Below, in pieces: positions 35,772 through 44,580 of a stretch of 64,000 nucleotides of DNA (positions are counted from its first letter, which is position 1; each line of letters starts with the position of its first letter). The notes under the pieces were generated by a model. The model worked only from the letters and a program-made list of their open reading frames with translations, did no database searches and had not been told where the DNA came from. Position numbers and translations under genes: made by a program. This stretch comes from Dictyobacter arantiisoli (GTDB taxonomy: Bacteria > Chloroflexota > Ktedonobacteria > Ktedonobacterales > Ktedonobacteraceae): NCBI RefSeq assembly GCF_008326305.1, contig NZ_BIXY01000014.1:1-64000 (forward strand), written 5' to 3'.

Positions 35772-35848
35772 GCGAGCCAGCGAACTCAAAAGCATTGTAA
35801 TAGGTTCTTTCACCTGATAATAATCATAGCAACAGGCACACAGGGAAA

Positions 35849-35901
35849 GATGTGTCCCTTGCATCCTTTCACGATACGTTGTAGGATACAAGGGACACAT
35901 C
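35849..35901 (+). terminator. Long hairpin after the CitE-like gene
   Basis: GATGTGTCCCTTGCATCCT pairs with AGGATACAAGGGACACATC except for one position (35849-35867 with 35883-35901). It is 28 bp before the next ATG, so it may be a terminator or a structured 5' leader. There is no long T run. Confidence 0.5.
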
Positions 35902-35929
35902 GAATGGTTTCTTTCTCTAAAGGATCACA

Positions 35930-36697
35930 ATGATGGAAGATGCGCTTCATGAAAATGTTCACCAGCATCGGCCGCAGAAAAAGCGAACAGAGACACGTGT
36001 ACTGCCAGAAACACCACTTGTTACCGATCCTCTTCCCACGGGAATTCCGCCCGAGGGTGCGATTGTAGTGACGATTACGCGTCAATTTGGTAGTGGTGGC
36101 TCGGATATAGCACGTCTAGTGGCACAACAGGCTGGCCTGAACTATATTGACCAACAAATCATCGCTGAAGTCGCGCAACGGCTGGGAATAGATCTGGACT
36201 ATGCAACACGGCAGGATGAACAGTCCTCAAGCATGGCAACCAGCATCCTGGAAGCCTTACAATCCAGTAATCCTTTTAACTTGCATCAACTTTTTTCATC
36301 CAACAAAGTCCAACAACAATCGCAAGAACTGGTGTATTTTCACCTTACCCAGCGCGTCATACTAGAGCTTGCGACACAGGGTAATGCCGTTATTCTGGGA
36401 CGCGGCGCACAATTTTTGCTCCACCAAAATCCACGGACGTTGCACGTCTCGATCTTCGCGCCCTTAGATTTTCGTATCGAATATATCATGAAGCAGTTTC
36501 AACTCAATCACGCTGGTGCACGCCAACTCATCGAACAGCGTGATAACGAGCAGAGCAGCTATCAGCGCCACTATTATGGAGTTGATGGACACCAACCAAA
36601 TTTCTATCATCTGCTCATCAATACTGGCCTCTTTTCGTTTGAGAGCGCGGCTAATTTTATCTGTCAGGCCCTTCCAGCTGTGAGGAAACAGTTATAA
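35930..36697 (+). CDS. Cytidylate kinase-like (AAA) protein
   Basis: 255 residues. After a polar N-terminal 45 residues it has a P-loop-type start, IVVTITRQFGSGGSDIARLV, with the glycine-rich nucleotide-binding loop of the cytidylate-kinase-like family PF13189. The middle contains NAVILGRGAQFLL, another family block, followed by FDFRIEYIMKQF-like helices. Family members resemble CMP kinase but their substrate is unestablished; the canonical Cmk Asp/Arg CMP-binding residues are not evident. It lies between the CitE-like gene and an aldehyde dehydrogenase, suggesting a loose operon. The AAAGGA site precedes the ATG (a second ATG follows directly). Confidence 0.75.
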   Translation: MMEDALHENVHQHRPQKKRTETRVLPETPLVTDPLPTGIPPEGAIVVTITRQFGSGGSDIARLVAQQAGLNYIDQQIIAEVAQRLGIDLDYATRQDEQSSSMATSILEALQSSNPFNLHQLFSSNKVQQQSQELVYFHLTQRVILELATQGNAVILGRGAQFLLHQNPRTLHVSIFAPLDFRIEYIMKQFQLNHAGARQLIEQRDNEQSSYQRHYYGVDGHQPNFYHLLINTGLFSFESAANFICQALPAVRKQL

Positions 36698-36758
36698 ATC
36701 ATTGCGAGAGATCGTGCAAACCGCTATTGAATAGCGTAAACGATAAGGAAAGAGCAAT

Positions 36759-38159
36759 ATGAGTATACAATCTATTAATCCCGCCACGGAAGAGGTTCTT
36801 CAAACCTTTGAACCGTATACGCCCAGGCAAATTGATGATGCCTTACATGAGGCAAGTACCACATTTCGCGGCTGGCGCAAAACAACCTTTAGCGAAAGGC
36901 GCGAGCACTTTCACCATCTGGCACGCTATTTACGCGACAACAAGAGTCGCCTGGCACGTATTGCTACCCTCGAGATGGGCAAGCCGCTGGTCGAGGCAGA
37001 GGCAGAGGTCGAGAAATGCGCGCTGAACTGCGATTTTTATGCCGAGCGTGCCGAGGAATTTCTGGCGTCACAAAAATTGCCCAGCAACGCCACGACAAGT
37101 TATGCCACCTTTCAGCCGCTCGGTGTAATTCTGGCCTTGATGCCCTGGAACTTCCCTTACTGGCAGGTATTCCGCTTCGCTGCCCCAACCCTGATGGCGG
37201 GCAATACAGCCGTCCTTAAACACGCCTCAAACGTCTCACAGGTGGCCCTGGAGATCGAGCGTATGTTTGAGGCCAGCGGCTTTCCCAAAGGCGTCCTGCG
37301 CACTGTCCTGGTGCCAGGCGCCGAAACTGAGGCACTGATCAAAGATTCACGCATCGCCGCCGTCACCCTGACAGGAAGCGAGGCAGCCGGGCGCAAGGTT
37401 GCTGCCATCAGTGGGAGCGTCCTCAAAAAAAACGTGCTTGAGCTCGGCGGTTCTGACGCCTATATCGTCTTATCTGACGCCGACATTGATGCCGCCGCCC
37501 AGACAGCCGTCCAGGCTCGCAATCAGAATAATGGACAGAGCTGTATCGCCGCCAAACGCTTTATCGTCATCGACGATGTCTATGATAAGTTCCTGACAAA
37601 ATTTGTTCAGAATACAGCCAGGCTGCGCATCGGTAATCCACTCGAACGGGACGTAAATATCGGTCCTCTGGCGCGTGGCGATCTACGAGAAGGCCTGGAG
37701 CGTCAGGTTCAGGAATCAATTCGTCATGGGGCCAGTCTGGCTCTGGGAGGCCGGAGAGTCGGCAAACAGGGTTACTTCTATGAGCCAACCATCCTGGCAG
37801 ATGTAACACCGGATATGACCGTTTTTAAAGAAGAAACCTTTGGCCCGGTAGCGGCAGTCATTCGTGCTCGCGATACCGCCCATGCCATCGAGCTTGCCAA
37901 TAACTCCATCTATGGTCTCAGCAGTAATCTCTGGACACGCAATATCGAGCAGGCTCAGCGTCTGGTCGCACAGATCGAAGCAGGAGCGGCCTTCATCAAC
38001 GGCATGACCGCCTCCACACCCAGCCTCCCTTTTGGGGGCGTCAAACATAGCGGTTACGGACGCGAACTCTCCCATTTCGGCATCCAAGAATTCGTGAACA
38101 TCCAAACCGTATGGATTGGTCCCAAGGTTGAGGAAAATGCCACTCAGGAAATCGAGTAA
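36759..38159 (+). CDS. Aldehyde dehydrogenase, succinate-semialdehyde type
   Basis: 466 residues of the aldehyde dehydrogenase superfamily. The catalytic Cys is in NNGQSCIAAKR (near residue 270), the general-base Glu in VLELGGSDAYIV, and the cofactor lysine-containing block in PLGVILALMPWNFPYWQV and NTAVLKHASN. The closing EEAGAAFIN-type and PFGGVKHSGYGREL blocks are present. The short N-terminus, starting straight at NPATEEVLQTFEP, fits the Sad/YneI-like subgroup that oxidises succinate semialdehyde. Exact substrate and NAD/NADP choice are inference. AAGGAAAG precedes the start. Confidence 0.9.
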   Translation: MSIQSINPATEEVLQTFEPYTPRQIDDALHEASTTFRGWRKTTFSERREHFHHLARYLRDNKSRLARIATLEMGKPLVEAEAEVEKCALNCDFYAERAEEFLASQKLPSNATTSYATFQPLGVILALMPWNFPYWQVFRFAAPTLMAGNTAVLKHASNVSQVALEIERMFEASGFPKGVLRTVLVPGAETEALIKDSRIAAVTLTGSEAAGRKVAAISGSVLKKNVLELGGSDAYIVLSDADIDAAAQTAVQARNQNNGQSCIAAKRFIVIDDVYDKFLTKFVQNTARLRIGNPLERDVNIGPLARGDLREGLERQVQESIRHGASLALGGRRVGKQGYFYEPTILADVTPDMTVFKEETFGPVAAVIRARDTAHAIELANNSIYGLSSNLWTRNIEQAQRLVAQIEAGAAFINGMTASTPSLPFGGVKHSGYGRELSHFGIQEFVNIQTVWIGPKVEENATQEIE

Positions 38160-38200
38160 AGCGCCCTGACACAACAGATCAAATCAGAGGATTAATAAAC

Positions 38201-38257
38201 GCACAAAAAAGAAGGTGAGAGAAAAAATTTTCTCCTTCACCTTCTTTTTTGTGCACG
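38201..38257. terminator. Strong bidirectional terminator
   Basis: GCACAAAAAAGAAGGTGA pairs with TTCACCTTCTTTTTTGTGC, joined by a GAAAA/TTTTC stem extension. It separates the aldehyde dehydrogenase (+) from the peptide-transporter genes (-). Confidence 0.9.
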
Positions 38258-38289
38258 TTTGATCCCGATGAGAGGAATCAAACACCTTG

Positions 38290-39414
38290 CTAGTCTTTAG
38301 AACGTGGATCGAAGGCATCGCGCAGGCCGTCACCAAGGAATGAGAAGGCCAGTACAATAATGATAAGCACTATTGCTGGCATTAAGGCTTCCCAGGGATG
38401 GTATTGCATATATGATGTCGCATCGGAAATCATTAATCCGATACTAGAACCGGGAGGTTGTACGCCCAATCCAAGCAGGCTGATACCAGCCTCGCTGATA
38501 ATGGTATTGGCGATATTAAGTGTCGAGGCGATGATCACAATACTCAACAGGTTTGGCACCAGATGGCGCAGGATGATGATTAAATCTGAAGCACCGGAGG
38601 TACGAGCAGCTTCAATAAACTGCTGCTCTTTCAATTGTAGTGTCTGACCACGAACATAGCGCGCCATCGTCGGCCAGACCGTCACGGCCAGACCCAGCGA
38701 AACAAGGACCAGGCGGGCGTTACCATTGGCACCAATGACAGGAATATTTGAGAGCGTATCGATACGCGGTCCCAGGATACCTACCAGCAAAATAAGAAAT
38801 AGAATGCCAGGGAAGGCAAACATCACATCTGTAAAGCGTGCCAGGAAGAAATCAATCCAACCACCATAGTAGCCAGCCAGCACACCAACCGCAACCCCCA
38901 CCACAATATCAATGATCTCAACGATCACCGCAACCGAGATGGAAATCAACATACCTTGCATCAAACGTGAGAACAGATCTCGGCCAATCGAATCCGTTCC
39001 CAACCAGTATTGGGCTGAAGGCCCTTCATGCTTACGATCTGGCTCCTGATGAGTAAAATCTCGGTAGATCGTTGAAGAAATGGTAGTATTGGAAATATCG
39101 CTCTTATAATCCGCCCCGATATGGGTGTAGATAAATGGTCCAAACACCGCCACCAGGATATAGAGAACAATTACAGTAAAACATACCACAGCACGCTTAT
39201 CATGTCGCAAGCGCCGTAGCGACTCAGATAAAGGTGTCTGCGACTTCTTCTTTTTATCTTCAGCATCTTTAAGCGCCGACTCATCTACCAGAGCAGGTGC
39301 TTCATCAAGAATTGCTCCCTGTGGAGTTGCAGGTGGCACCATGGAGCCCTCAGGCTGGATAAAATTCGGCTTCGAAAACTTCGGTGATCTTTCTTTTTCC
39401 ATTTCAGTACTCAC
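38290..39414 (-). CDS. Dpp/Opp-type peptide ABC permease, DppC-like
   Basis: 374 residues. A long polar cytoplasmic N-terminus (about 75 residues) precedes six membrane helices, and the region EAARTSGASDLIIILRHLVPN contains the EAA-type coupling loop of importer permeases (EAA---G). It is the second permease with DppB, to which it is separated by 9 bp. With the substrate-binding protein upstream it would import peptides or related solutes (for example oligopeptides or nickel). No ATPase genes are seen in this operon, so ATPases would come from elsewhere. Confidence 0.9.
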   Translation of the reverse strand: MSTEMEKERSPKFSKPNFIQPEGSMVPPATPQGAILDEAPALVDESALKDAEDKKKKSQTPLSESLRRLRHDKRAVVCFTVIVLYILVAVFGPFIYTHIGADYKSDISNTTISSTIYRDFTHQEPDRKHEGPSAQYWLGTDSIGRDLFSRLMQGMLISISVAVIVEIIDIVVGVAVGVLAGYYGGWIDFFLARFTDVMFAFPGILFLILLVGILGPRIDTLSNIPVIGANGNARLVLVSLGLAVTVWPTMARYVRGQTLQLKEQQFIEAARTSGASDLIIILRHLVPNLLSIVIIASTLNIANTIISEAGISLLGLGVQPPGSSIGLMISDATSYMQYHPWEALMPAIVLIIIVLAFSFLGDGLRDAFDPRSKD

Positions 39415-39423
39415 CTTCTCACT

Positions 39424-40383
39424 TTATTCTGCTTTAATGCGGGGATCGACCAATGTATAACAGATATCTGACAATAAATTGCCGAAGACGACTCCAATCG
39501 CCAGAATGACCGTCGTTGCCTGCACTACAGGATAATCTAGACTATTGACTGCATCCAGAGTGACATTGGCAATCCCAGGAATCTGGAAAATACTCTCAAT
39601 AAAGAAGGCACCAGCCACCAGGAAACCCACAGACAAACCAATAATGGTAATCAAAGGAATCAATGCATTTCTAAAGGCATGCCGATACACCACAACACGC
39701 TCGTAGAGACCTTTGGCACGGGCAGTACGTACGTAGTCCTGACGCAATACTTCAAGCATGCTGGTGCGCGAGAGACGTGCGAAATAAGCCATACCCGCCG
39801 CGCCATAGACCAGAATCGGAGCCAGTTTATACTGAATATCCATCCAGCTGTACTGCCAGGGAACACCCCATTGGGAATTGGGCCACGAACCACCAAAAGT
39901 AGTATCCAACCAGATAATTAATAATTGTGCAAGAATACTCAGCACAAACGGGGGCAGGGCATAAATAATGAGAGACACACTCATGCTTGTTGTATCTACC
40001 CAGGTATTCGCTTTCAATGCCGATATAATACCTACTGGAACACCAATACCAACCTGGATAATCAAGGCCCAAAAACCGAGTTCAAGTGAGATCGGTAAAC
40101 TCTCTCCAATAATGTCATTCACCGGGCGGTTAATCGTTTTATAGGATGTGCCAAAATTGAAATGCAGCAAATGCACGATAAAGTTCCAGTATTGCTGGTA
40201 CCAGGGTAGATCCAGTCCATAGGAATGCATCAATTGAGCTTCAAGTGCTGGATTGGGATGGTCCCCTAGCATCACCTGTATCGGATTACCAGGGGCATAA
40301 TAACCGATGAGAAAGGTGATCAGGGTCACACAAAAGATGACAAAGATGAGCCCGAGTAATCTTTTTACCAGGAATTTAACCAT
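39424..40383 (-). CDS. Dpp/Opp-type peptide ABC permease, DppB-like
   Basis: 319 residues with six membrane helices. The conserved LVKRLLGLIFVIFCVTLITF opening, the APGNPIQ block, the coupling loop DYVRTARAKGLYER and the closing DPRIK are the standard OppB/DppB landmarks. It sits 307 bp downstream of the substrate-binding protein gene and directly before DppC-like. The gap holds a hairpin (40617-40659). Confidence 0.92.
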   Translation of the reverse strand: MVKFLVKRLLGLIFVIFCVTLITFLIGYYAPGNPIQVMLGDHPNPALEAQLMHSYGLDLPWYQQYWNFIVHLLHFNFGTSYKTINRPVNDIIGESLPISLELGFWALIIQVGIGVPVGIISALKANTWVDTTSMSVSLIIYALPPFVLSILAQLLIIWLDTTFGGSWPNSQWGVPWQYSWMDIQYKLAPILVYGAAGMAYFARLSRTSMLEVLRQDYVRTARAKGLYERVVVYRHAFRNALIPLITIIGLSVGFLVAGAFFIESIFQIPGIANVTLDAVNSLDYPVVQATTVILAIGVVFGNLLSDICYTLVDPRIKAE

Positions 40384-40616
40384 ATCAAGCTCCGTCCTCC
40401 TTCTTCATTCAAAAACCTGTGTCATATTAAGAAGGCCCGAGTAGAAGGAACACAGCTGATAAGCCACGTATCTTACACATTCTACTCTTTTTAGCGTATG
40501 ATGACATTTTGAGTTCATGGTTGAGATGCGAGATTCGCAAACGTAAAAAATATCCGCCAACGTGTTATCAAATTGAAGGCATCTACGTCGCGGATATGGT
40601 AGGTTACCGATGAATA

Positions 40617-40659
40617 GATATATCTGTAGATGGCTCGGAGAAGCCTCTACAGATATATC
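40617..40659 (-). terminator. Hairpin between substrate-binding protein and permease genes
   Basis: GATATATCTGTAGA (40617-40630) pairs perfectly with TCTACAGATATATC (40646-40659), with an inner GGCT/AGCC step. Likely a partial terminator or mRNA stabiliser that raises expression of the binding protein over the permeases. The rest of 40384-40691 has nothing else recognised. Confidence 0.6.
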
Positions 40660-40691
40660 ACTAACTTGCCAGATCTTTATCTATCCTGCGC

Positions 40692-42401
40692 TTATTGAAC
40701 GAGGTAGATATTGCTCCAATCATCTGGTGGGATTAACTGCTGAGAGTTGAGCTTCAGATTTTTGACATTAGGATTGGTCAAAGAGTGCACTTTTTCCTGC
40801 CACAGGGGAATCCAGCCAACAGAATTGATGATCAACTGCTCAGCCTGATTATACAGTTTCATGCGGGCGGTCTGATCCTGTGTAGTATCAGCCTGCTCCA
40901 ATAATGTCTGCACCTTCTGCTCTGCGGGAGCATCCGCAGATTGGTTCTGACCATAGTTGAATTGATTGTATGCTGAACCTTTGTCGAAGAAGGTGGTTAA
41001 CCAGTCTTGTGGATCGGGATAATCCGCATTCCAACCAGCCTGCCACAAAGGTAGGCTTTTATTATTTACAGTCGCATCTTCCAGAGTTGTCAAAGTAGCC
41101 CGAGCAACGGTCTGGACGTTCACTTTTATACCCAGAACACTCTGCCACATCGAGATAACCTGAGACATGGCGTCTTTATAGGTCTGCTCACGTGGGTAGT
41201 AGGTCAGAGTCAAAGCCGGGGCAACAGAGAGACCCTCTTCCTTCAAACCGGCTGTAAACAATTCTTTGGCTTTAGTCGGATTTCCAGTGGTCGTGGTCGA
41301 ACCATCAACATTCGTCAAAGCAGTATCGTAACCAGGCATACCCTTCGGGATAATATGGTTACTGGCGGTAAACGCATTGTTCAAGGCAGTTTTGACGATC
41401 AAGTCTTTGTTGATGGCCAGGGCAAGTGCCTGACGAATCTTGATGTTATCAAACGGCTTCGCAAGGTAGTTCAAGCTCAGATAACGAATGGTCAAGACAT
41501 CAGTGGCACTGTAATCAGGGCGGCTGTTGACATTGGCAACGTCCGCGGTCGGTACAAAGGTGAAGTCAAGCTGCTTGGCCTGATATGCTTTGTACATACC
41601 GTCCTCATTTTTATAGAAGTCAACGGAGAGACGACTCAGTTTTGGCTTCGGACCAGAGTAGTTGTCGTTGCGGACCAATTGAATGCCAGTGGTGTGAGAA
41701 TAGCTCTCAACTTTGAATGGGCCAGAGCCAGCACCCTCTTGCAGATGATCGGTCCAGAGAGAATTGCCAGTGCTATACTTTTCAACAATCTTGTGATTGA
41801 CAACGTAAGAGGTAGGATAAGAAAGAGTCTCAAGGAAATAAGCAGCTGGTTTACTGATTTTGATGATAACAGTGCTGTCTCCCTTGGTCAACAAGCTGTC
41901 ACCAATCAAGGTAGGAATTTTGCCTGTATTGACCGCAGTAAAATCTTTTAAAAGGCTCAAATAACCACTAACTGGTGAATTTAATTTCTTAGAAACAGCA
42001 CGGTTGATGCTATAAACCACATCACTGGCAGTCAGGGGGTCGCCATTACTAAATTTCAGCCCTGAACGCAACGTGAAGGTGTAGGTCAGGCCATCAGCAC
42101 TGACAGTCGGCAAAGCGGTCGCCAACTCAGGCACCACAGCCAGATTTTTGTCCAGCGTGACCAGACCAGTGAAGACATCCTGAATCGGAAAGTTAGAATC
42201 AGTATCCTGTACAGTGGCAGGATCGAAACTACCGATATCACCAATAACGGGGTAGTGCAATATTTGCTTGGCATCGGGAAGAGCCGTGCCAGAAGAAGTG
42301 CTACCAGTAGTGCCATTGCCGCCGCAAGAGGCCAGAAAAACGGCCATTAAGCACAGTAGACTGGTGAGGAACTGTAACGAGTGTTTCTTACCGGCTTTCA
42401 A
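40692..42401 (-). CDS. ABC transporter substrate-binding protein, family 5 (peptide)
   Basis: 569 residues from a TTG at 42401 (AGGGAG 6 bp upstream); the open frame extends to 42461 without a better start. Residues 1-27 are a lipoprotein signal ending in FLASCGG, so Cys would be lipid-modified and the protein anchored outside the membrane. The rest matches the large two-lobed cluster C/family 5 fold: HYPVIGDIGSFDPATVQDTD, LTASDVVYSINRAV, and the C-terminal RMKLYNQAEQLIINSVGWIP. It captures peptides or similar solutes for the DppB/C permeases encoded downstream. Confidence 0.88.
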   Translation of the reverse strand: MKAGKKHSLQFLTSLLCLMAVFLASCGGNGTTGSTSSGTALPDAKQILHYPVIGDIGSFDPATVQDTDSNFPIQDVFTGLVTLDKNLAVVPELATALPTVSADGLTYTFTLRSGLKFSNGDPLTASDVVYSINRAVSKKLNSPVSGYLSLLKDFTAVNTGKIPTLIGDSLLTKGDSTVIIKISKPAAYFLETLSYPTSYVVNHKIVEKYSTGNSLWTDHLQEGAGSGPFKVESYSHTTGIQLVRNDNYSGPKPKLSRLSVDFYKNEDGMYKAYQAKQLDFTFVPTADVANVNSRPDYSATDVLTIRYLSLNYLAKPFDNIKIRQALALAINKDLIVKTALNNAFTASNHIIPKGMPGYDTALTNVDGSTTTTGNPTKAKELFTAGLKEEGLSVAPALTLTYYPREQTYKDAMSQVISMWQSVLGIKVNVQTVARATLTTLEDATVNNKSLPLWQAGWNADYPDPQDWLTTFFDKGSAYNQFNYGQNQSADAPAEQKVQTLLEQADTTQDQTARMKLYNQAEQLIINSVGWIPLWQEKVHSLTNPNVKNLKLNSQQLIPPDDWSNIYLVQ

Positions 42402-42798
42402 ATTTTTCTCCCTGTAACAATCAAAGAGACATCTACAATAACATAACACGCAATGACACAATACCAGATAAAGATTAAAGTAAATAGTTCCCTGGAATGC
42501 CTGTGTCGCAACCCACTACAATCAAAATGATTGCTCACGTATGAAGGTAAAGGGCATCGTGTTGAAAACGTTCCATACACTATTAACTACGTCATCGAAA
42601 AAGACAAATCTCTCACAAAAAGATGGGGAAATCAGAAAAGTGCCCATAATTGAGCGTTACAGAGTGTACATTTTATCTTCATTGGGATAGTGCACCCGCT
42701 TAGAATGAATATATATGTGTCATTATCGACCATCTGATGAGTATAATAAATGAGCATCAAATGTATGCTTCAAATTACAGGCTGAAAGGAGCCTCTTT
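42402..42798. other. Divergent intergenic region, no firm signal
   Basis: AT-rich spacer between the peptide-binding protein gene (-) and the phospholipase D-like gene (+). Apart from the TTG-start ribosome site and the AAAGGAG before 42799, no promoter is convincing. Confidence 0.4.
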
Positions 42799-44517
42799 AT
42801 GGGTACCAGAGGCGAGAATAAAGAGTTTTCAGAGCCTTCAGAGGCGCAAATGACGCAGTGGTGGGCCGCTGGCGATACACCTGTGCGCACACATTCCGAG
42901 GTGACCTATTTCGTTGATGGGCGTGCAGCACTTTTAGAGATGTGTCGCCAGTTTGTTAAGGCGAAACAAACTATTTACCTGGCTAACTGGGGCATGGAAC
43001 CTGATATGTTACTGGTACGCGGGAAAGATGCCTTGCCAGATTCCTCGACACCCTGGAAACGTTCCGTTTTGAGCGAGAGCCTGCGGGCGGAAGGTTTCCA
43101 GGATGTGGATATTGAGTTCTGGCTGAACCATCCACTTTCGGTGAAAGAGGTATTGCGCTATGCGGTCAACAAAGGGGTCGAGGTAAAGGTACTACTGTGG
43201 AAAGCCAAGAAAGCCTTTGCCGTCTATGATTCCCAGGCAGCCTATGAAAAGCTGACAGAGGCAGGTATTACCTGTTTGCTTGATGATAGCGCCGAAGGCA
43301 TTCTCCATCATCAAATTGAGTCGCTGCATCAAAAGGTGACGATTGTTGATCACACCTATGCCTTTGTCGGTGGCGTTGATCCCTTGATTGAGAAAGAGGA
43401 CGATTTTGATCGCTGGGATACGCCTGAACATCCTTTCACGACTTCTTTACGCCTGACCAGTAGTGGCACGACGCCCCATGCCTGGCATGATGTCCATGCG
43501 CGCATTCATGGGCCAGCGGCGGGGGATGTGGAACTGAATTTCCGACAACGCTGGAATGATATGGTGCATCGCCATCACTTAGAAAAGCATCTCTCTGTGC
43601 CGGAGCATCCCCTACCAGAACCTGTGGAAAGCAAGAGTATCGTACAGATCGCACGTACAGTGCCTCAGCATACCTATAGCTTTGATAAAAACGCAATTCT
43701 GGGCATTACACAACTCTACCAGAGCGCGCTTCAGCAGGCCCAGCATTCAATCTATCTGGAAAATCAGTACTTCTGGCAGCGAGCCTACTACGGCGTGGAT
43801 GTACCATTTGTGGGCAAGGATAGTAAAGAAATGGAGATCCACATTGGACAGATTATCACGGCCTTGCGGCGTGGAGCATGTGCCAGCCTCATTCTGCCGG
43901 ATCATCCAAATGTAGGACGTGCCTTTAGCGATGCCTCGATCACTACCGTACGAGAGGCGGTTCCCCAGGCTGTACAGGAGGGTCGCTTCCAGGTCTTTAC
44001 GCTGGCGACCTCGCATTTTCAAGAGGATGATGGGCTCAATCATTACCGACCGATCTATGTCCATGCCAAGGTGGCAATTATCGATGACCACTGGTCCACG
44101 GTCGGCTCAGCTAATCTCAATAACCGTGGCATGCATGACGATACTGAGATCAATGTTGCGACACTGGATGCTGATCTAGCCTATGGTTTGCGCCTGTTGC
44201 TTCAGGGCGAACATCTTGGCTTGCTAGCACATGAGGATCTTGAGAACGCGCATCTTCTGTTCCAACGCACCCATCTGAACATGTTGGAGAGAAGGAAGGC
44301 CCAGAAAGCTTTCGATCAACTGGAAGAGGCACTCGAAGATCCTTTGCAGGCCTTGAAATTGATGCAGCAACGCGCCGCAGAAAATCTGCAACGCTATAAA
44401 ACCCATCACCCCCTGCTTGGACATCTCCTCCCCTATCTGACTGCGGGAGAAGCAACCGAACAAGGCTTACCATTCCAGGAAGAGCATGGCTGGCTCGAAG
44501 AAGCAGCCAACAAATAA
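42799..44517 (+). CDS. Phospholipase D/cardiolipin synthase-like protein
   Basis: 572 residues with two PLD motifs. The first HxKxxxxD is HQKVTIVD near residue 178 (with GGVD behind it), and the second is HAKVAIIDD near residue 421, followed by GSANLNNRGMHDDTEI. Two such motifs form one active site that transfers a phosphatidyl group. It has no evident N-terminal membrane helices, unlike classical cardiolipin synthases, so a soluble or peripheral PLD-type enzyme acting on phospholipids is as likely. GGAAAGGAGCC lies 8 bp before the start. Confidence 0.9.
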   Translation: MGTRGENKEFSEPSEAQMTQWWAAGDTPVRTHSEVTYFVDGRAALLEMCRQFVKAKQTIYLANWGMEPDMLLVRGKDALPDSSTPWKRSVLSESLRAEGFQDVDIEFWLNHPLSVKEVLRYAVNKGVEVKVLLWKAKKAFAVYDSQAAYEKLTEAGITCLLDDSAEGILHHQIESLHQKVTIVDHTYAFVGGVDPLIEKEDDFDRWDTPEHPFTTSLRLTSSGTTPHAWHDVHARIHGPAAGDVELNFRQRWNDMVHRHHLEKHLSVPEHPLPEPVESKSIVQIARTVPQHTYSFDKNAILGITQLYQSALQQAQHSIYLENQYFWQRAYYGVDVPFVGKDSKEMEIHIGQIITALRRGACASLILPDHPNVGRAFSDASITTVREAVPQAVQEGRFQVFTLATSHFQEDDGLNHYRPIYVHAKVAIIDDHWSTVGSANLNNRGMHDDTEINVATLDADLAYGLRLLLQGEHLGLLAHEDLENAHLLFQRTHLNMLERRKAQKAFDQLEEALEDPLQALKLMQQRAAENLQRYKTHHPLLGHLLPYLTAGEATEQGLPFQEEHGWLEEAANK

Positions 44518-44536
44518 AGAACGGGCGAAATGAGGA

Positions 44537-44575
44537 TCGATGTTGTAGCAGTCATGTGAGTTGCTACAACATCGA
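44537..44575. terminator. Hairpin between convergent genes
   Basis: TCGATGTTGTAGCA pairs perfectly with TGCTACAACATCGA (14-bp arms, 44537-44550 and 44562-44575). It is shared by the PLD-like gene and glutamine synthetase. Confidence 0.75.
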
Positions 44576-44580
44576 GAATA

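Noticed and set aside
35232-35900. Minus-strand frame of 222 codons over the CitE-like gene
   Set aside because: Antisense to a conserved lyase; no own ribosome site.
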